A stretch of 64,000 nt of DNA from an uncultured Flavobacteriaceae bacterium (lineage in GTDB: Bacteria > Bacteroidota > Bacteroidia > Flavobacteriales > Flavobacteriaceae): positions 372,001-436,000 of the forward strand of contig CANMRV010000002.1 in assembly GCA_947500435.1 (NCBI GenBank), read 5' to 3'. Position 1 is the first letter of the stretch; every line of letters starts with the position of its first letter. Under the pieces are notes generated by a model. That model saw nothing but the letters and a program-made list of their open reading frames with translations. It made no database searches and had not been told where the DNA came from. Positions 37,368 to 46,554 of this stretch are shown piece by piece. The position numbers and the translations under genes were made by a program.

Positions 37368-38480
37368 ATGTTTTCTGAGCTTCTTAAAAATGTTGTTAAT
37401 CATCATGCCAGAAATCTTCCTTTCGTGGTATACCGAAAACCTAAAGAACAAATTGTTCGGGCTATTCTACAAGAAGATTCAGAAGTTCACTATGTAAAAG
37501 ATTTCACCGAAACGGGATTTGTATTTGCACCCTTTGATTCTCAGGAGCCTGCTGTCTTAATTTCATCCGATTCTATTTGTTCTGAGAATTATGTTCAACA
37601 ATCCAAAACTACGGCAAGGGCCCAAGGTTCTGTTCATATCGACACATCTCAAAAAGAGTTTCATATCAACTTGGTTAAAAAAGGAATTGCTCAAATTCGC
37701 CAAGACGAATTCAAGAAAGTGGTGCTTTCCAGAAAAGTTAAAACAGATTGTAAGACCACTCCTGTTGATTTATTTCTAAAATTATTGGACACCTACGGGA
37801 ATGCTTTTTGCTATCTCTGGTATCATCCTAAAGTTGGAACTTGGCTTGGAGCGACCCCAGAAATTTTACTAAAAATAGAAAACCAACAGTTTACAACGAT
37901 GTCTTTGGCTGGAACGCAAAAGTATGTCGAAAACGAAGTTCCCCAATGGGGAAATAAGGAACTTGACGAACAGCAATTGGTGACCGATTATATTTCAAAT
38001 GCACTCCGCGATTCTGTTTCGGATTTGAATATTGGGGAAAGGGAATCTATTCGCGCCGGAGACTTATGGCACCTAAGAACAAAGCTAACTGGAAGAATTG
38101 AAAAGGGTAGTTTGACGAAAGTCATTCAAAGCTTGCATCCAACTCCAGCAGTATGCGGAATGCCAATGGATGCAACTAAAAAGTTCATTTTGGCCAAAGA
38201 GAACTACAATCGTGAATTTTATACTGGATTCTTAGGCGAACTCAATTTCAAATCAGAAAAAGACAGGTCTTCCAACTCAAGAAATCAAGAGAACAGAGCC
38301 TATCGGTCGATTAAAAATACGACTACACTTTTTGTAAATCTACGTTGCATGCAACTCAAGAAAACGATTGCACATATTTATGTGGGTGGGGGAGTTACCC
38401 AAGACTCCGAAGCTGAAAAAGAATGGGAGGAGACCGTGGCAAAAAGTAAAACGATGCTACGGGCATTTACTACGGATTAG
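37368..38480 (+). CDS. menF: Isochorismate synthase
   Basis: A 370-residue chorismate-binding enzyme that turns chorismate into isochorismate, first step of menaquinone synthesis. Motifs: KVVLSRKVKT, TWLGATPEILLKIEN, SLAGTQKY, LHPTPAVCGMP and FYTGFLGEL, with VNLRCMQL near the end. It could be called EntC by sequence alone, but its place between the thioesterase and menD fits MenF. Start ATG is 1 bp after the preceding stop. Confidence 0.94.
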   Translation: MFSELLKNVVNHHARNLPFVVYRKPKEQIVRAILQEDSEVHYVKDFTETGFVFAPFDSQEPAVLISSDSICSENYVQQSKTTARAQGSVHIDTSQKEFHINLVKKGIAQIRQDEFKKVVLSRKVKTDCKTTPVDLFLKLLDTYGNAFCYLWYHPKVGTWLGATPEILLKIENQQFTTMSLAGTQKYVENEVPQWGNKELDEQQLVTDYISNALRDSVSDLNIGERESIRAGDLWHLRTKLTGRIEKGSLTKVIQSLHPTPAVCGMPMDATKKFILAKENYNREFYTGFLGELNFKSEKDRSSNSRNQENRAYRSIKNTTTLFVNLRCMQLKKTIAHIYVGGGVTQDSEAEKEWEETVAKSKTMLRAFTTD

Positions 38481-38530
38481 TATTTCATTCTATTGGGTTA
38501 AGAACTCTTTGCGTTGTATTTTTGTGATAA

Positions 38531-40270
38531 ATGAAGTACTCCAGTATTCCCGCTGCACAATCAGTTGTGGCACATTGTAAGAAAAAAGGTGTTCAGAATA
38601 TTGTGATATCGCCTGGCTCCAGAAATGCTCCTTTAACTATTGGTTTTACTGAAGATTCTTATTTCAAATGCTTTAGCATTGTAGATGAGCGGTGTGCTGC
38701 TTTTTTCGCATTGGGAATCGCACAACAGCTGCGAGAACCTGTTGCCATAGTTTGTACCTCGGGCAGCGCTTTGTTAAATTATTACCCAGGAGTTTCAGAA
38801 GCTTTTTATAGTGATATTCCCTTGGTGGTGATTTCTGCAGATAGGCCAAGTTATAAGATTGATGTGGGCGATGGCCAGACCATTCGACAAGATGATGTTT
38901 TCCATAGACACATTGGGTATTCTGCCAATCTAAAGCAAGATGTAGGTCACGCTATAGACCGTATTGAACGTTATGCTCCTCAACTTTTGGAAGATACACA
39001 ACCAAGTATTCAAGCCTATAATGATAATGAATTAAATAAGGCGCTTGAAGTAGCAATTACAATGGGTCTGCCAGTTCATATAAACGTCCGTTTTGAAGAA
39101 CCGCTTTACGATAGACTAGTGAAACCCTCGATTTCGCCTGAGATAAAAGCAATTAAGGAACATGAGATAATAGGTCTTGAATATATTTCTGATTGTGCTG
39201 AAATCTGGAATGCTTCCCAAAAGAAATTAGTTTTGGTAGGAGTGAACGACCCCAATAAAGTTGAGCAGGAATTTTTAAATGTTCTGGGCAATGACCCTTC
39301 TGTGATTGTACTTACCGAGACAACATCAAATTTACACCACCCCAATTTTTTCGGAAGTATTGATAGCATTATTGCACCAATTGAAAAGTCCAAAGAAAAA
39401 GGGAAACTTTTCACAAAACTACAGCCAGATGTGCTTCTAACCTTTGGTGGACTAATAGTTTCAAAGAAAATCAAGGCCTTTCTGAGAGAATACAGGCCCA
39501 AGCATCATTGGCATATTGATGCGGTAAAATCGTATGATACTTTCTTTTCGTTGTCGCATCATTTTAAGATGGATGTAAACTCATTCTTTGGAAAATTTAC
39601 ACACGGAATCCAAAAGGTTCAAAGTGATTATTTTCCATATTGGAATTTAGTAAGACAGAATTATGAACTGAGACGAAAGCGATACGTCGAAGAAATTGAA
39701 TTCTCAGATATGCTTGCGTTTCACCATATTAGTGAAAGTATACCACAGAATTATCAATTGCAATTGGCTAATAGCTCCACAGTGCGTTACGCCCAACTTT
39801 TTGATTTAAATCCGTCGTTACAAGTTTTTTGTAACCGAGGAACAAGCGGTATTGATGGGAGTACTTCAACGGCTATTGGTGCCTCAATTTATAATGATGC
39901 GCCGACTTTGTTGATTACTGGTGACTTAAGTTTCTTATATGATAGTAATGGTTTATGGAATAATTATATAAGACCCGATTTTCGAATAATTGTGGTTAAT
40001 AATGACGGGGGCGGTATCTTTAGAATACTTCCAGGGAAAGAAGATACATCGAATTTTGAAAGATTTTTTGAAACAAAACATAATTTTCAAGTAAGAAAAT
40101 ACTGCGAAATGTTCAATTTTGAATATTTATTTTCCGACTCTGAAAAAAGCCTAAAGTTTGCCATCTCTGCTTTTTACGAACCTTCCGAACGCCCGAGATT
40201 GTTGGAGGTTTCAACTCCCCGATTATTGAATGATAAAATTTTGCTCGGTTACTTCGATTTTATATCTTAG
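38531..40270 (+). CDS. menD: 2-succinyl-5-enolpyruvyl-6-hydroxy-3-cyclohexene-1-carboxylate synthase
   Basis: A 579-residue thiamine diphosphate enzyme joining 2-oxoglutarate-derived succinic semialdehyde to isochorismate. N-terminal: NIVISPGSRNAPLTIGF and DERCAAFFALGIAQ; C-terminal: thiamine/Mg site TGDLSFLYDSNGLWNNY (near 465) with VVNNDGGGIFRILPG. All typical of MenD. 50 bp after menF on the same strand. Confidence 0.97.
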   Translation: MKYSSIPAAQSVVAHCKKKGVQNIVISPGSRNAPLTIGFTEDSYFKCFSIVDERCAAFFALGIAQQLREPVAIVCTSGSALLNYYPGVSEAFYSDIPLVVISADRPSYKIDVGDGQTIRQDDVFHRHIGYSANLKQDVGHAIDRIERYAPQLLEDTQPSIQAYNDNELNKALEVAITMGLPVHINVRFEEPLYDRLVKPSISPEIKAIKEHEIIGLEYISDCAEIWNASQKKLVLVGVNDPNKVEQEFLNVLGNDPSVIVLTETTSNLHHPNFFGSIDSIIAPIEKSKEKGKLFTKLQPDVLLTFGGLIVSKKIKAFLREYRPKHHWHIDAVKSYDTFFSLSHHFKMDVNSFFGKFTHGIQKVQSDYFPYWNLVRQNYELRRKRYVEEIEFSDMLAFHHISESIPQNYQLQLANSSTVRYAQLFDLNPSLQVFCNRGTSGIDGSTSTAIGASIYNDAPTLLITGDLSFLYDSNGLWNNYIRPDFRIIVVNNDGGGIFRILPGKEDTSNFERFFETKHNFQVRKYCEMFNFEYLFSDSEKSLKFAISAFYEPSERPRLLEVSTPRLLNDKILLGYFDFIS

Positions 40271-40305
40271 AGTTTTATTAACCATTATATTGAACACTAA
40301 CTATT

Positions 40306-40647
40306 ATGAGTAAAAGAGACGATTTGATCGTAAAGTACGCTGCGGACATTAAAGACAAATTCGGAGAAAGTGCAAACATGGATTTGCTTACAAAAGTAAC
40401 TATTGGTTTAGGACCCTCTATTTATAACATTGATGCTTCAAAAGTATCAGGTTCAGATGAGAAGGAACTTGAAACAGTAAAAAATAACTACTTAATTAAG
40501 AAGCTGGGCATGAGCGACAGTCCTAAACTAATGGAAGGCGTAAAAGCTGTAATGGACAAATACGGTTCGGCGAACAGAAACAAGCATAGAGCTGTTGTTT
40601 ATTATATGTTATGCAAGCACTTCAAAAAAGAATCTTCATATAAATAA
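40306..40647 (+). CDS. DUF2853 family small protein
   Basis: A 113-residue soluble protein matching DUF2853: starts SKRDDLIVKYAADIKDKFG and has DMDLLTKVTIGLGPSIYN-type centre and KHRAVVYYMLCKHFKK at the end. Mostly helical. In flavobacteria this small protein sits between menD and menB; here menB is absent. Function unknown. Ends at a terminator. Confidence 0.9.
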   Translation: MSKRDDLIVKYAADIKDKFGESANMDLLTKVTIGLGPSIYNIDASKVSGSDEKELETVKNNYLIKKLGMSDSPKLMEGVKAVMDKYGSANRNKHRAVVYYMLCKHFKKESSYK

Positions 40648-40673
40648 GATTCCCTCTGTCCCCAAAAATCTAT

Positions 40674-40703
40674 AGCCATTCTTTAATTAGAATGGCTTTT
40701 TTT
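40674..40703 (+). terminator. Rho-independent terminator after the DUF2853 gene
   Basis: A perfect 9-bp stem (AGCCATTCT/AGAATGGCT, 40674-40697) with a 6-base loop and a T7 tail. It ends the first part of the men cluster (thioesterase, menF, menD, DUF2853), so the CvfB-like gene needs its own promoter. Confidence 0.85.
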
Positions 40704-40746
40704 ATGCTTGATAGTGTTAATCAGGTATTAAATGTATTTTTGCCGC

Positions 40747-41577
40747 ATGATACGATTAGGAGAATACAATACCCTTGAAATACTCAGAAGTACTAGCGTT
40801 GGTCTTTTTCTAGGAGATGGCGAAGGCAATGATATTTTGCTTCCTAATAAATATGTACCTGAGGCTTATGAAATCGGGGATAATTTAGAAGTCTTTTGTT
40901 ATCTCGATTATGATGAACGTCCTGTTGCCACCAACCTGGAACCTGGAATTTTGGTTAATGAGTTCCAACTTCTTAAGGTCGTTGATGTAAATGAGTACGG
41001 AGCATTTTTAGATTGGGGTTTGGAGAAACACCTTCTAGTACCGTTTAGAGAACAGCGAAGTAAGATGCAGGAAGGTCAATGGTATGTTGTTTTTTGTTAT
41101 TTGGATAAGAAAAGTAATCGCCTAGTTGCTTCAAATAAATTAGATAAGTTTTTGAGTAATGACGAGCTTACCGTAAGAGTTCGCGAAAAGGTTGACCTTA
41201 TCATAACTAGACAAACAGATTTGGGTTGGGAAGTTATCGTAAATAATACCCATAGAGGTTTGGTCTATTTCAATGAAGTTTTTAAGGAAATTGGCATAGG
41301 TGATGTGATGCCCGGTGTAATAAAAGGTATTCGAAGCGATAACAAGATTGATATTTCTCTGCAGCCTTTGGGGGAAAAGATATTGGAACCCGCGGCCAAT
41401 AAAATCTTCAAAACATTAGAGGCTCATGGAGGTTATCTTCCTTTGCATGATAAATCGGACCCAGAAGAGATAAGGAAAGAATTACAGATGAGTAAAAAGA
41501 CTTTTAAGAAAGGCATTGGTACCTTGTACAAAGAGCGAAAGATTGAAATTAAATCAGATGGAATTCATTCGCTTTAA
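40747..41577 (+). CDS. CvfB-like S1 RNA-binding protein
   Basis: A 276-residue protein with tandem S1-like OB folds (LLKVVDVNEYGAFLDWGLEKHLLVP is typical S1 at about 83-110) and a C-terminal winged-helix segment (EIRKELQMSKKTFKKGIGTLYKERKIEIKSDGI). This is the CvfB layout; in Staphylococcus CvfB affects virulence gene expression by binding RNA. The ATG at 40747 is preferred over an upstream TTG at 40732. It stands between the men genes but has no metabolic link to them. Confidence 0.9.
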   Translation: MIRLGEYNTLEILRSTSVGLFLGDGEGNDILLPNKYVPEAYEIGDNLEVFCYLDYDERPVATNLEPGILVNEFQLLKVVDVNEYGAFLDWGLEKHLLVPFREQRSKMQEGQWYVVFCYLDKKSNRLVASNKLDKFLSNDELTVRVREKVDLIITRQTDLGWEVIVNNTHRGLVYFNEVFKEIGIGDVMPGVIKGIRSDNKIDISLQPLGEKILEPAANKIFKTLEAHGGYLPLHDKSDPEEIRKELQMSKKTFKKGIGTLYKERKIEIKSDGIHSL

Positions 41578-41771
41578 AAATAGCTATAAAAAACGGTATG
41601 CATTTGGTCGATAAGCAAATGAAAATCAAAGGGCTAAAGTATATTTAACAACGTTTTTTCTTTGATAGACCACTAAAAATTCTATTTTTACAACATTGAT
41701 GTGAACAATTTAATTAGTGTCCCTTTATTTTAATTAACTTTAACGAGAAACACCCCCTAAAACTCAACTAA

Positions 41772-42374
41772 ATGCCATTCATAGAAGAAAGCGATTTACT
41801 CGAATTGCACAAAGATATTGACAAGGCGCAAATTATTAATGAACGCCTATTGGATCAAATCAAGATTAAGAACAAAGAGCTCAAGTCTAGTAAAATTCAA
41901 CGTAATGTGCTAGGAACAACAACAGCTCTTTTCGTTTTTGGTTTGGTTGGACTTTTCCTTTTTAACGCAGGGAGACTTAGTAACCCAAACAGTGTTGAAC
42001 AACAAAACAATCTCTTAGTATCAATTGACAGTCTTGATGCGATTAAAATTCGTATTGACAATCTAAGGGAGCAAAACCAAGAATTGAGTTTGGTTAATGA
42101 GTTTTACTTGGCAAAAAAGTTCTTGGAAAAGGAAAAAGTTTATTCAGTTCAAGTTAAATCTTTTGTAGATAACAACATAACACTCGCTTCAGAGGCACTT
42201 ACCAATACACTATTTGTAAAGACCAATCCATTCTATTCCTATTCACTAGGAAATTTCGAGACACTTAAGGAAGCCCAATTGTTTAGAAAACAATTGGTAG
42301 ACATTGGCTTTAAAGATGCCTTCGTGGCTTCTTATAAAGAGGGGAAAAGAATTCAAATCGAAGATCCGTATTAA
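41772..42374 (+). CDS. Single-pass membrane protein with SPOR-like C-terminus
   Basis: A 200-residue protein: cytoplasmic coiled coil (1-45), one membrane helix near 51-69 (TTALFVFGLVGLFLFNAG), a second coiled coil (75-115) and a C-terminal domain (about 120-195) with YSVQVKSFVDN, YSYSLGNFETLKEAQLFRKQLVDIGFKDAFV, the pattern of a SPOR peptidoglycan-binding fold. It probably has a role at the cell envelope or division site. Its stop is 2 bp before the menA start, so it is coupled to menA. The 194 bp upstream, where menB would be expected, holds no gene. Confidence 0.82.
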   Translation: MPFIEESDLLELHKDIDKAQIINERLLDQIKIKNKELKSSKIQRNVLGTTTALFVFGLVGLFLFNAGRLSNPNSVEQQNNLLVSIDSLDAIKIRIDNLREQNQELSLVNEFYLAKKFLEKEKVYSVQVKSFVDNNITLASEALTNTLFVKTNPFYSYSLGNFETLKEAQLFRKQLVDIGFKDAFVASYKEGKRIQIEDPY

Positions 42375-42376
42375 TT

Positions 42377-43279
42377 TTGTCCAAGATTGCTGCATGGTTA
42401 AACGCGGCTAGACTCAGGACGCTGCCGTTATCGGTTTCTGGCGTCATTGTCGGCACAGCACTTGCCAATTTCTACGGAAAAAATGACTCACTAATATTCA
42501 TTCTTGCTTTGTTAACAACTGTAGGTTTTCAGGTTACATCTAATTTAGCCAATGATTATGGCGATGGTGTTAAGGGTACTGATAATGAGGACCGAATAGG
42601 CCCTAAAAGAGCTTTGCAGAGTGGTTTGCTTACTAGTGGAGAACTTAAAAATGGTATAGTGATTTCCGTTGTAATATGCCTTCTTTTAGTAGCTTCTGTA
42701 CTTTATTTTTCATTTGGAATCCAAAACATAGAATATTTTGCATTATTTGGCGTTCTAGGATTTCTAAGTATTTGGGCGGCGATAAAATACACAGTAGGTA
42801 AATCTGCATATGGATACAAAGGATTGGGCGATATTTTCGTTTTTCTCTTTTTCGGATTACTAGCTGTTTTAGGGTCTTTTTTTTTGTACACTAAGTTTAT
42901 AACTATCTCTGCTTTGCTTCCAGCTATTTCCGTTGGATTGCTAAGTACGGGAGTTTTGAATTTGAACAACCTTAGAGATTTCGAGTCTGATAGAAAGGCA
43001 AATAAAAATACAATGATTGTAAAAATGGGTTTTCAAAGTGGTAAGAAGTATCATTATACACTGATGCTTGTTGCTTTTGTGTCGATGCTACTTTTTGTTG
43101 TTTTTAATGCCCAAGTTTGGTATCAAGTTATTCCTTTAGTAGCTTTTATCCCAGTATTTATACATATTAGAAAAGTAAGCAGGACCAAAGAGCCTGTATT
43201 ATTAGACCCCGAATTGAAAAAACTGGCTTTAAGTACATTTCTCTTAGCCATACTGTTTTATATAACATTAATTAACTAG
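42377..43279 (+). CDS. menA: 1,4-dihydroxy-2-naphthoate polyprenyltransferase
   Basis: A 300-residue membrane prenyltransferase attaching the polyprenyl tail to dihydroxynaphthoate. About nine helices; the two Asp-rich substrate motifs are NDYGDGVKGTDNEDRIGPKR-type near 56-75 and NNLRDFESDRKANKNT near 195-210. The start is TTG at 42377 (MSKIAAWLNAARLRTLPLSV), as no ATG precedes the first motif. Directly follows the SPOR-like gene; the response regulator follows 25 bp later. Confidence 0.96.
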   Translation: MSKIAAWLNAARLRTLPLSVSGVIVGTALANFYGKNDSLIFILALLTTVGFQVTSNLANDYGDGVKGTDNEDRIGPKRALQSGLLTSGELKNGIVISVVICLLLVASVLYFSFGIQNIEYFALFGVLGFLSIWAAIKYTVGKSAYGYKGLGDIFVFLFFGLLAVLGSFFLYTKFITISALLPAISVGLLSTGVLNLNNLRDFESDRKANKNTMIVKMGFQSGKKYHYTLMLVAFVSMLLFVVFNAQVWYQVIPLVAFIPVFIHIRKVSRTKEPVLLDPELKKLALSTFLLAILFYITLIN

Positions 43280-43304
43280 AAGAAGTCTAACCACCTAAAC
43301 CACA

Positions 43305-44069
43305 TTGACCTTGGAACAACCTATTAGAATACTTATCGTAGAAGACAATGTTATCATTGCCGACGATATGCAGTCTATGCTAGAAGAAATTGGTTATGAA
43401 ATCGTAGATAATGTAATTGTCTATGAACAAGCCGAAGAAGTCTTAAAAACCCAACAAGTAGATCTTGTCTTAATAGATATAATTCTTGCATCTGATAAAA
43501 CAGGTATTGATTTGGGTAAGCACATTCGCGAAAATTATGATATTCCCTTCATCTTTGTAACCTCAAACTCGGATAGGGCTACCGTCGAAAATGCCAAAAC
43601 CGTAAAACCAAATGGATATTTGGTCAAGCCGTTTGAACAACAAGACCTATATACGTCAATTGAAATAGCTCTTTCTAATTTCACTTATGGAGCTGGAGAG
43701 AATAAGGGAGGGACTAACCATCCGACTCAGGATGACGTTCCCATGTCAAACTCAGTTTTGAAAGATTCTATTTTTGTCAAAAAACAACATTTATACTACC
43801 GCATACAGTTTGGTGATATTCAATTCATCAAAGCTGATAACGTATATTTAGAGGTAAATACAGTAGATAAAAAGTTCTTGGTTCGTTCTCCATTAAAGGA
43901 CTATTTGGAAAAACTTCCAAAGAATAAATTCTATCGGGCACATAAATCTTATATCGTAAACGTAGATCATATTGATGCTATTAATTCCAAGGATATTATG
44001 ATTAATAATAATTTGATTCCTATTTCTAAGGATTTTAAGGAATTCATTATTTCAGCTATGAACTCTTAA
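43305..44069 (+). CDS. LytTR-type response regulator
   Basis: A 254-residue response regulator. Receiver domain (about 8-125): acidic pair in IVEDNVIIADDM, phospho-Asp in LVLIDIILAS, and the Lys in YLVKPFEQ. A Gln/Asn-rich linker precedes a LytTR DNA-binding domain (about 155-254; DIQFIKADNVYLEVNT, KFYRAHKSYIVNVDHIDAI). LytTR proteins bind paired direct repeats. No ATG exists at the start: TTG at 43305 or 43311. It probably pairs with the HisKA_2 kinase at 44582. Confidence 0.93.
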   Translation: MTLEQPIRILIVEDNVIIADDMQSMLEEIGYEIVDNVIVYEQAEEVLKTQQVDLVLIDIILASDKTGIDLGKHIRENYDIPFIFVTSNSDRATVENAKTVKPNGYLVKPFEQQDLYTSIEIALSNFTYGAGENKGGTNHPTQDDVPMSNSVLKDSIFVKKQHLYYRIQFGDIQFIKADNVYLEVNTVDKKFLVRSPLKDYLEKLPKNKFYRAHKSYIVNVDHIDAINSKDIMINNNLIPISKDFKEFIISAMNS

Positions 44070-44101
44070 TTAATAAAGCAAGTTATTTAATTAGAAATAT
44101 G

Positions 44102-44129
44102 AGGAACCTTTTTATGGTTCCTTTTTTTT
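44102..44129 (+). terminator. Rho-independent terminator after the response regulator
   Basis: A perfect 7-bp stem (AGGAACC/GGTTCCT) with a 7-base loop and a T8 tail, 32 bp after the regulator stop codon. It ends the SPOR-like/menA/regulator transcript. Confidence 0.85.
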
Positions 44130-44581
44130 AAATCTTAAAAATGGAGAATTTATAAACCCTTGCAAACTCCATGAAATGCACATATATCCGATGAAATACA
44201 CTCAATTGTCTATAATCTAATTTTCACAACAAAAAACAGCTGTTACACAACATTATACTAGGATTGTAAAAGCAATATAATATTTTTGAGAAACTCAAAA
44301 GGTGTCCCAAACCTTATCTTTAATTTTAGTTGAATTTAATTGTAAAGGCTGTGTACATTGTTGTACGGCTTTTTTTGGTTGATACCACTTAGTTGACCCT
44401 TAGATTTGTGCCATGTGCTCGAAGAAATTCGATTTAAAATTATAGAATACGAATAGAACACAATCGGTAGGGTAATTCATCGTTTTAAGTAGAATCAAAA
44501 GGAAAAGACAACCTTAGCTTGTAAATTAGTTTACCGATAACAACAGACCAAAGAATTTTTTGGTTTTGATTGAATTAGAAT
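44130..44581 (+). other. 452-bp non-coding gap with an orphan terminator-like hairpin
   Basis: No credible open frame in either strand. It is A/T-rich with one notable element: a GU-rich hairpin at 44348-44369 (GCTGTGTA with TTGTACGGC) followed by T7 (44370-44376). Since the regulator transcript already ends at 44129, this may be the 3' end of a small RNA or a leader attenuator ahead of the kinase. No promoter can be shown. Confidence 0.4.
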
Positions 44582-46549
44582 ATGAAAAAGCTGCTTGGCA
44601 AAATCTTTATTTCTCTTTTTATCTTTGCCTTGAGCATGAATTCGGCCATGGCACAAGATGATTTGCCAACCGAACAAGGCTATTTTCAAGAATTTCAAGG
44701 AAATAAAAGCGCCGAAGATCGCTTTAAGTTTTTCTTCGATACCCCGAATAGATATAATCAAAACTCCGGGTTCGATTGGCTAGACGAGGTCAATGTTTAT
44801 CTGAATAATTCGGAAAAGCTCAAAGACTCTCTTGAAATAAACTACTACAAGCTGATACAGGCTCAAATTTTTCATGATATCGGAGATTACGATAAGAGCC
44901 TTGCTATTTCTAAAGAACTATATAAAGAGAAAGAGCCTTTCAAACTAGAAATAAAAGCTACGCTGCTTAATCTTATGGATCAGACTTATTCTCAATTAGA
45001 GCGATATGCTGAGCAAATAGACATTCGAAAAGAAAAGCGGGAATTAGGAATTATAGAGAATGTTGCTTTTTATGATATCTATTCTAAGCTAGGGCTTCAT
45101 GTTCGAGCGATGGAAGACTACATTCAAGAAGAGAAAAAAAACATTGATGAGAAAGACTACCTAGGCCAAGCAATTTATAATAACAATATCGGTAACTACC
45201 TAAGATTAGGTAAATCATACCCTACAGCTTTAACTACATATAACAAAGCAACCGGTTTTGTCAATGTTTATATAAATGATGTTACCAAAGTAAAATCTGA
45301 AAAAGAACTTACCAACACTGAAATTTTGAAAGCACAGATTGAGGGAAATATCGGGAAATGCTATTCTCAATTAAAGCAGTTCGAAGAAGCTATACCGCAT
45401 CTTGAAAATAGTATTCTTATTATGAAGGAATACAATAAAGACAAGTTTTCTTCAGATTTAATAGAAAACAAACTTGAGATTGCTGAGTCTTATTTACAAT
45501 TAGGCAATTTTGAAAAAACCACAGATTATTTGACTGATGATTTGCAACCAAGAAGAATAGAAAACATTTTAAAAAAGAATAGATTGTTCGCGTCATATTA
45601 TGACAAAACGGGTGACTACAGAAATGAGTCAATATTTCTAAAAAGGAATATGCGTCTGCGCGATTCAATTCTCACCAATAAAACTGAAGTGCAAAAGCAA
45701 CAATTAGCAACGGTAATAGCGGAAGAAAAGGCGTATACACAATCGAGAATAGCAGAACAGAAGCAGGAGATAGAAGAGTCAAGAAATTTAATGGTGCTAC
45801 AAGAGAACAGGATTCAAATGGTGTTCATTTCTCTAATTTTCACCCTCTTAGGTTTTGCAGGTTTGGTATATGCTTATTTAAAGAGTATTAAAAATCAGCG
45901 TCTAATTGCAGAACAAAAGCATATCATCGAGAATTCATTGGTCGAAAAAGATTCGTTACTAAAAGAAATTCACCATAGAGTTAAAAACAATTTGCAAATG
46001 GTTTCGAGTCTTCTGAGCTTGCAAACCAAGAATACAAGGAGTAAAGCAGCTATTGAAGCATTGGAAGAAGGCAAAAGTAGAGTTAAAGCCATGGCATTGA
46101 TTCACCAAAAACTATATCAAAACGATGATCTTTCAGTGATTGAAATGCAAGGTTATATTGAGAGTTTGATTAATAGTGTGCAATCGGTTTATAAAAAGGG
46201 TGGACATAATATCAATATCACTATTGATGCTGAGGGCGTTGAATTAGATATCGATCGGGCGATTCCGTTTGGTCTTATTTTGAACGAGTTAGTTTCCAAT
46301 TCCTTTAAATATGCTTTCCCTAAAAATGATGATGATGGTAAAATCTACATTCATTTACGAAAGATAGCTGAGCAAGAAGGTTTCTTTGAATATACCGATA
46401 ATGGGGTGGGTCTTCCTGAAGATACTGATGACAGGGCCAACTCTTCAATGGGGATTCGCCTTATGAATCGTTTGGTAAATCAATTACAGTCAACCTTGAA
46501 CATTGACAAAACTTCAGAGGGTGTTCGATTTTGGTTCAATTTCAAATAA
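44582..46549 (+). CDS. TPR sensor histidine kinase, HisKA_2 type
   Basis: A 655-residue membrane kinase. Signal peptide (LFIFALSMNSAMAQ), periplasmic TPR-like repeats (about 60-380), a coiled coil, a membrane helix near 412-434 (MVFISLIFTLLGFAGLVYAYL), then HisKA_2 dimerisation domain with phospho-His in LKEIHHRVKNNLQMVSSLLS (near 464) and an ATP-binding domain with NELVSNSFKYAF, YTDNGVGLPED and SSMGIRLMNRLV. HisKA_2 kinases usually pair with LytTR or single-receiver partners; the regulator 512 bp upstream is the obvious one. Confidence 0.93.
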   Translation: MKKLLGKIFISLFIFALSMNSAMAQDDLPTEQGYFQEFQGNKSAEDRFKFFFDTPNRYNQNSGFDWLDEVNVYLNNSEKLKDSLEINYYKLIQAQIFHDIGDYDKSLAISKELYKEKEPFKLEIKATLLNLMDQTYSQLERYAEQIDIRKEKRELGIIENVAFYDIYSKLGLHVRAMEDYIQEEKKNIDEKDYLGQAIYNNNIGNYLRLGKSYPTALTTYNKATGFVNVYINDVTKVKSEKELTNTEILKAQIEGNIGKCYSQLKQFEEAIPHLENSILIMKEYNKDKFSSDLIENKLEIAESYLQLGNFEKTTDYLTDDLQPRRIENILKKNRLFASYYDKTGDYRNESIFLKRNMRLRDSILTNKTEVQKQQLATVIAEEKAYTQSRIAEQKQEIEESRNLMVLQENRIQMVFISLIFTLLGFAGLVYAYLKSIKNQRLIAEQKHIIENSLVEKDSLLKEIHHRVKNNLQMVSSLLSLQTKNTRSKAAIEALEEGKSRVKAMALIHQKLYQNDDLSVIEMQGYIESLINSVQSVYKKGGHNINITIDAEGVELDIDRAIPFGLILNELVSNSFKYAFPKNDDDGKIYIHLRKIAEQEGFFEYTDNGVGLPEDTDDRANSSMGIRLMNRLVNQLQSTLNIDKTSEGVRFWFNFK

Positions 46550-46554
46550 GATAG

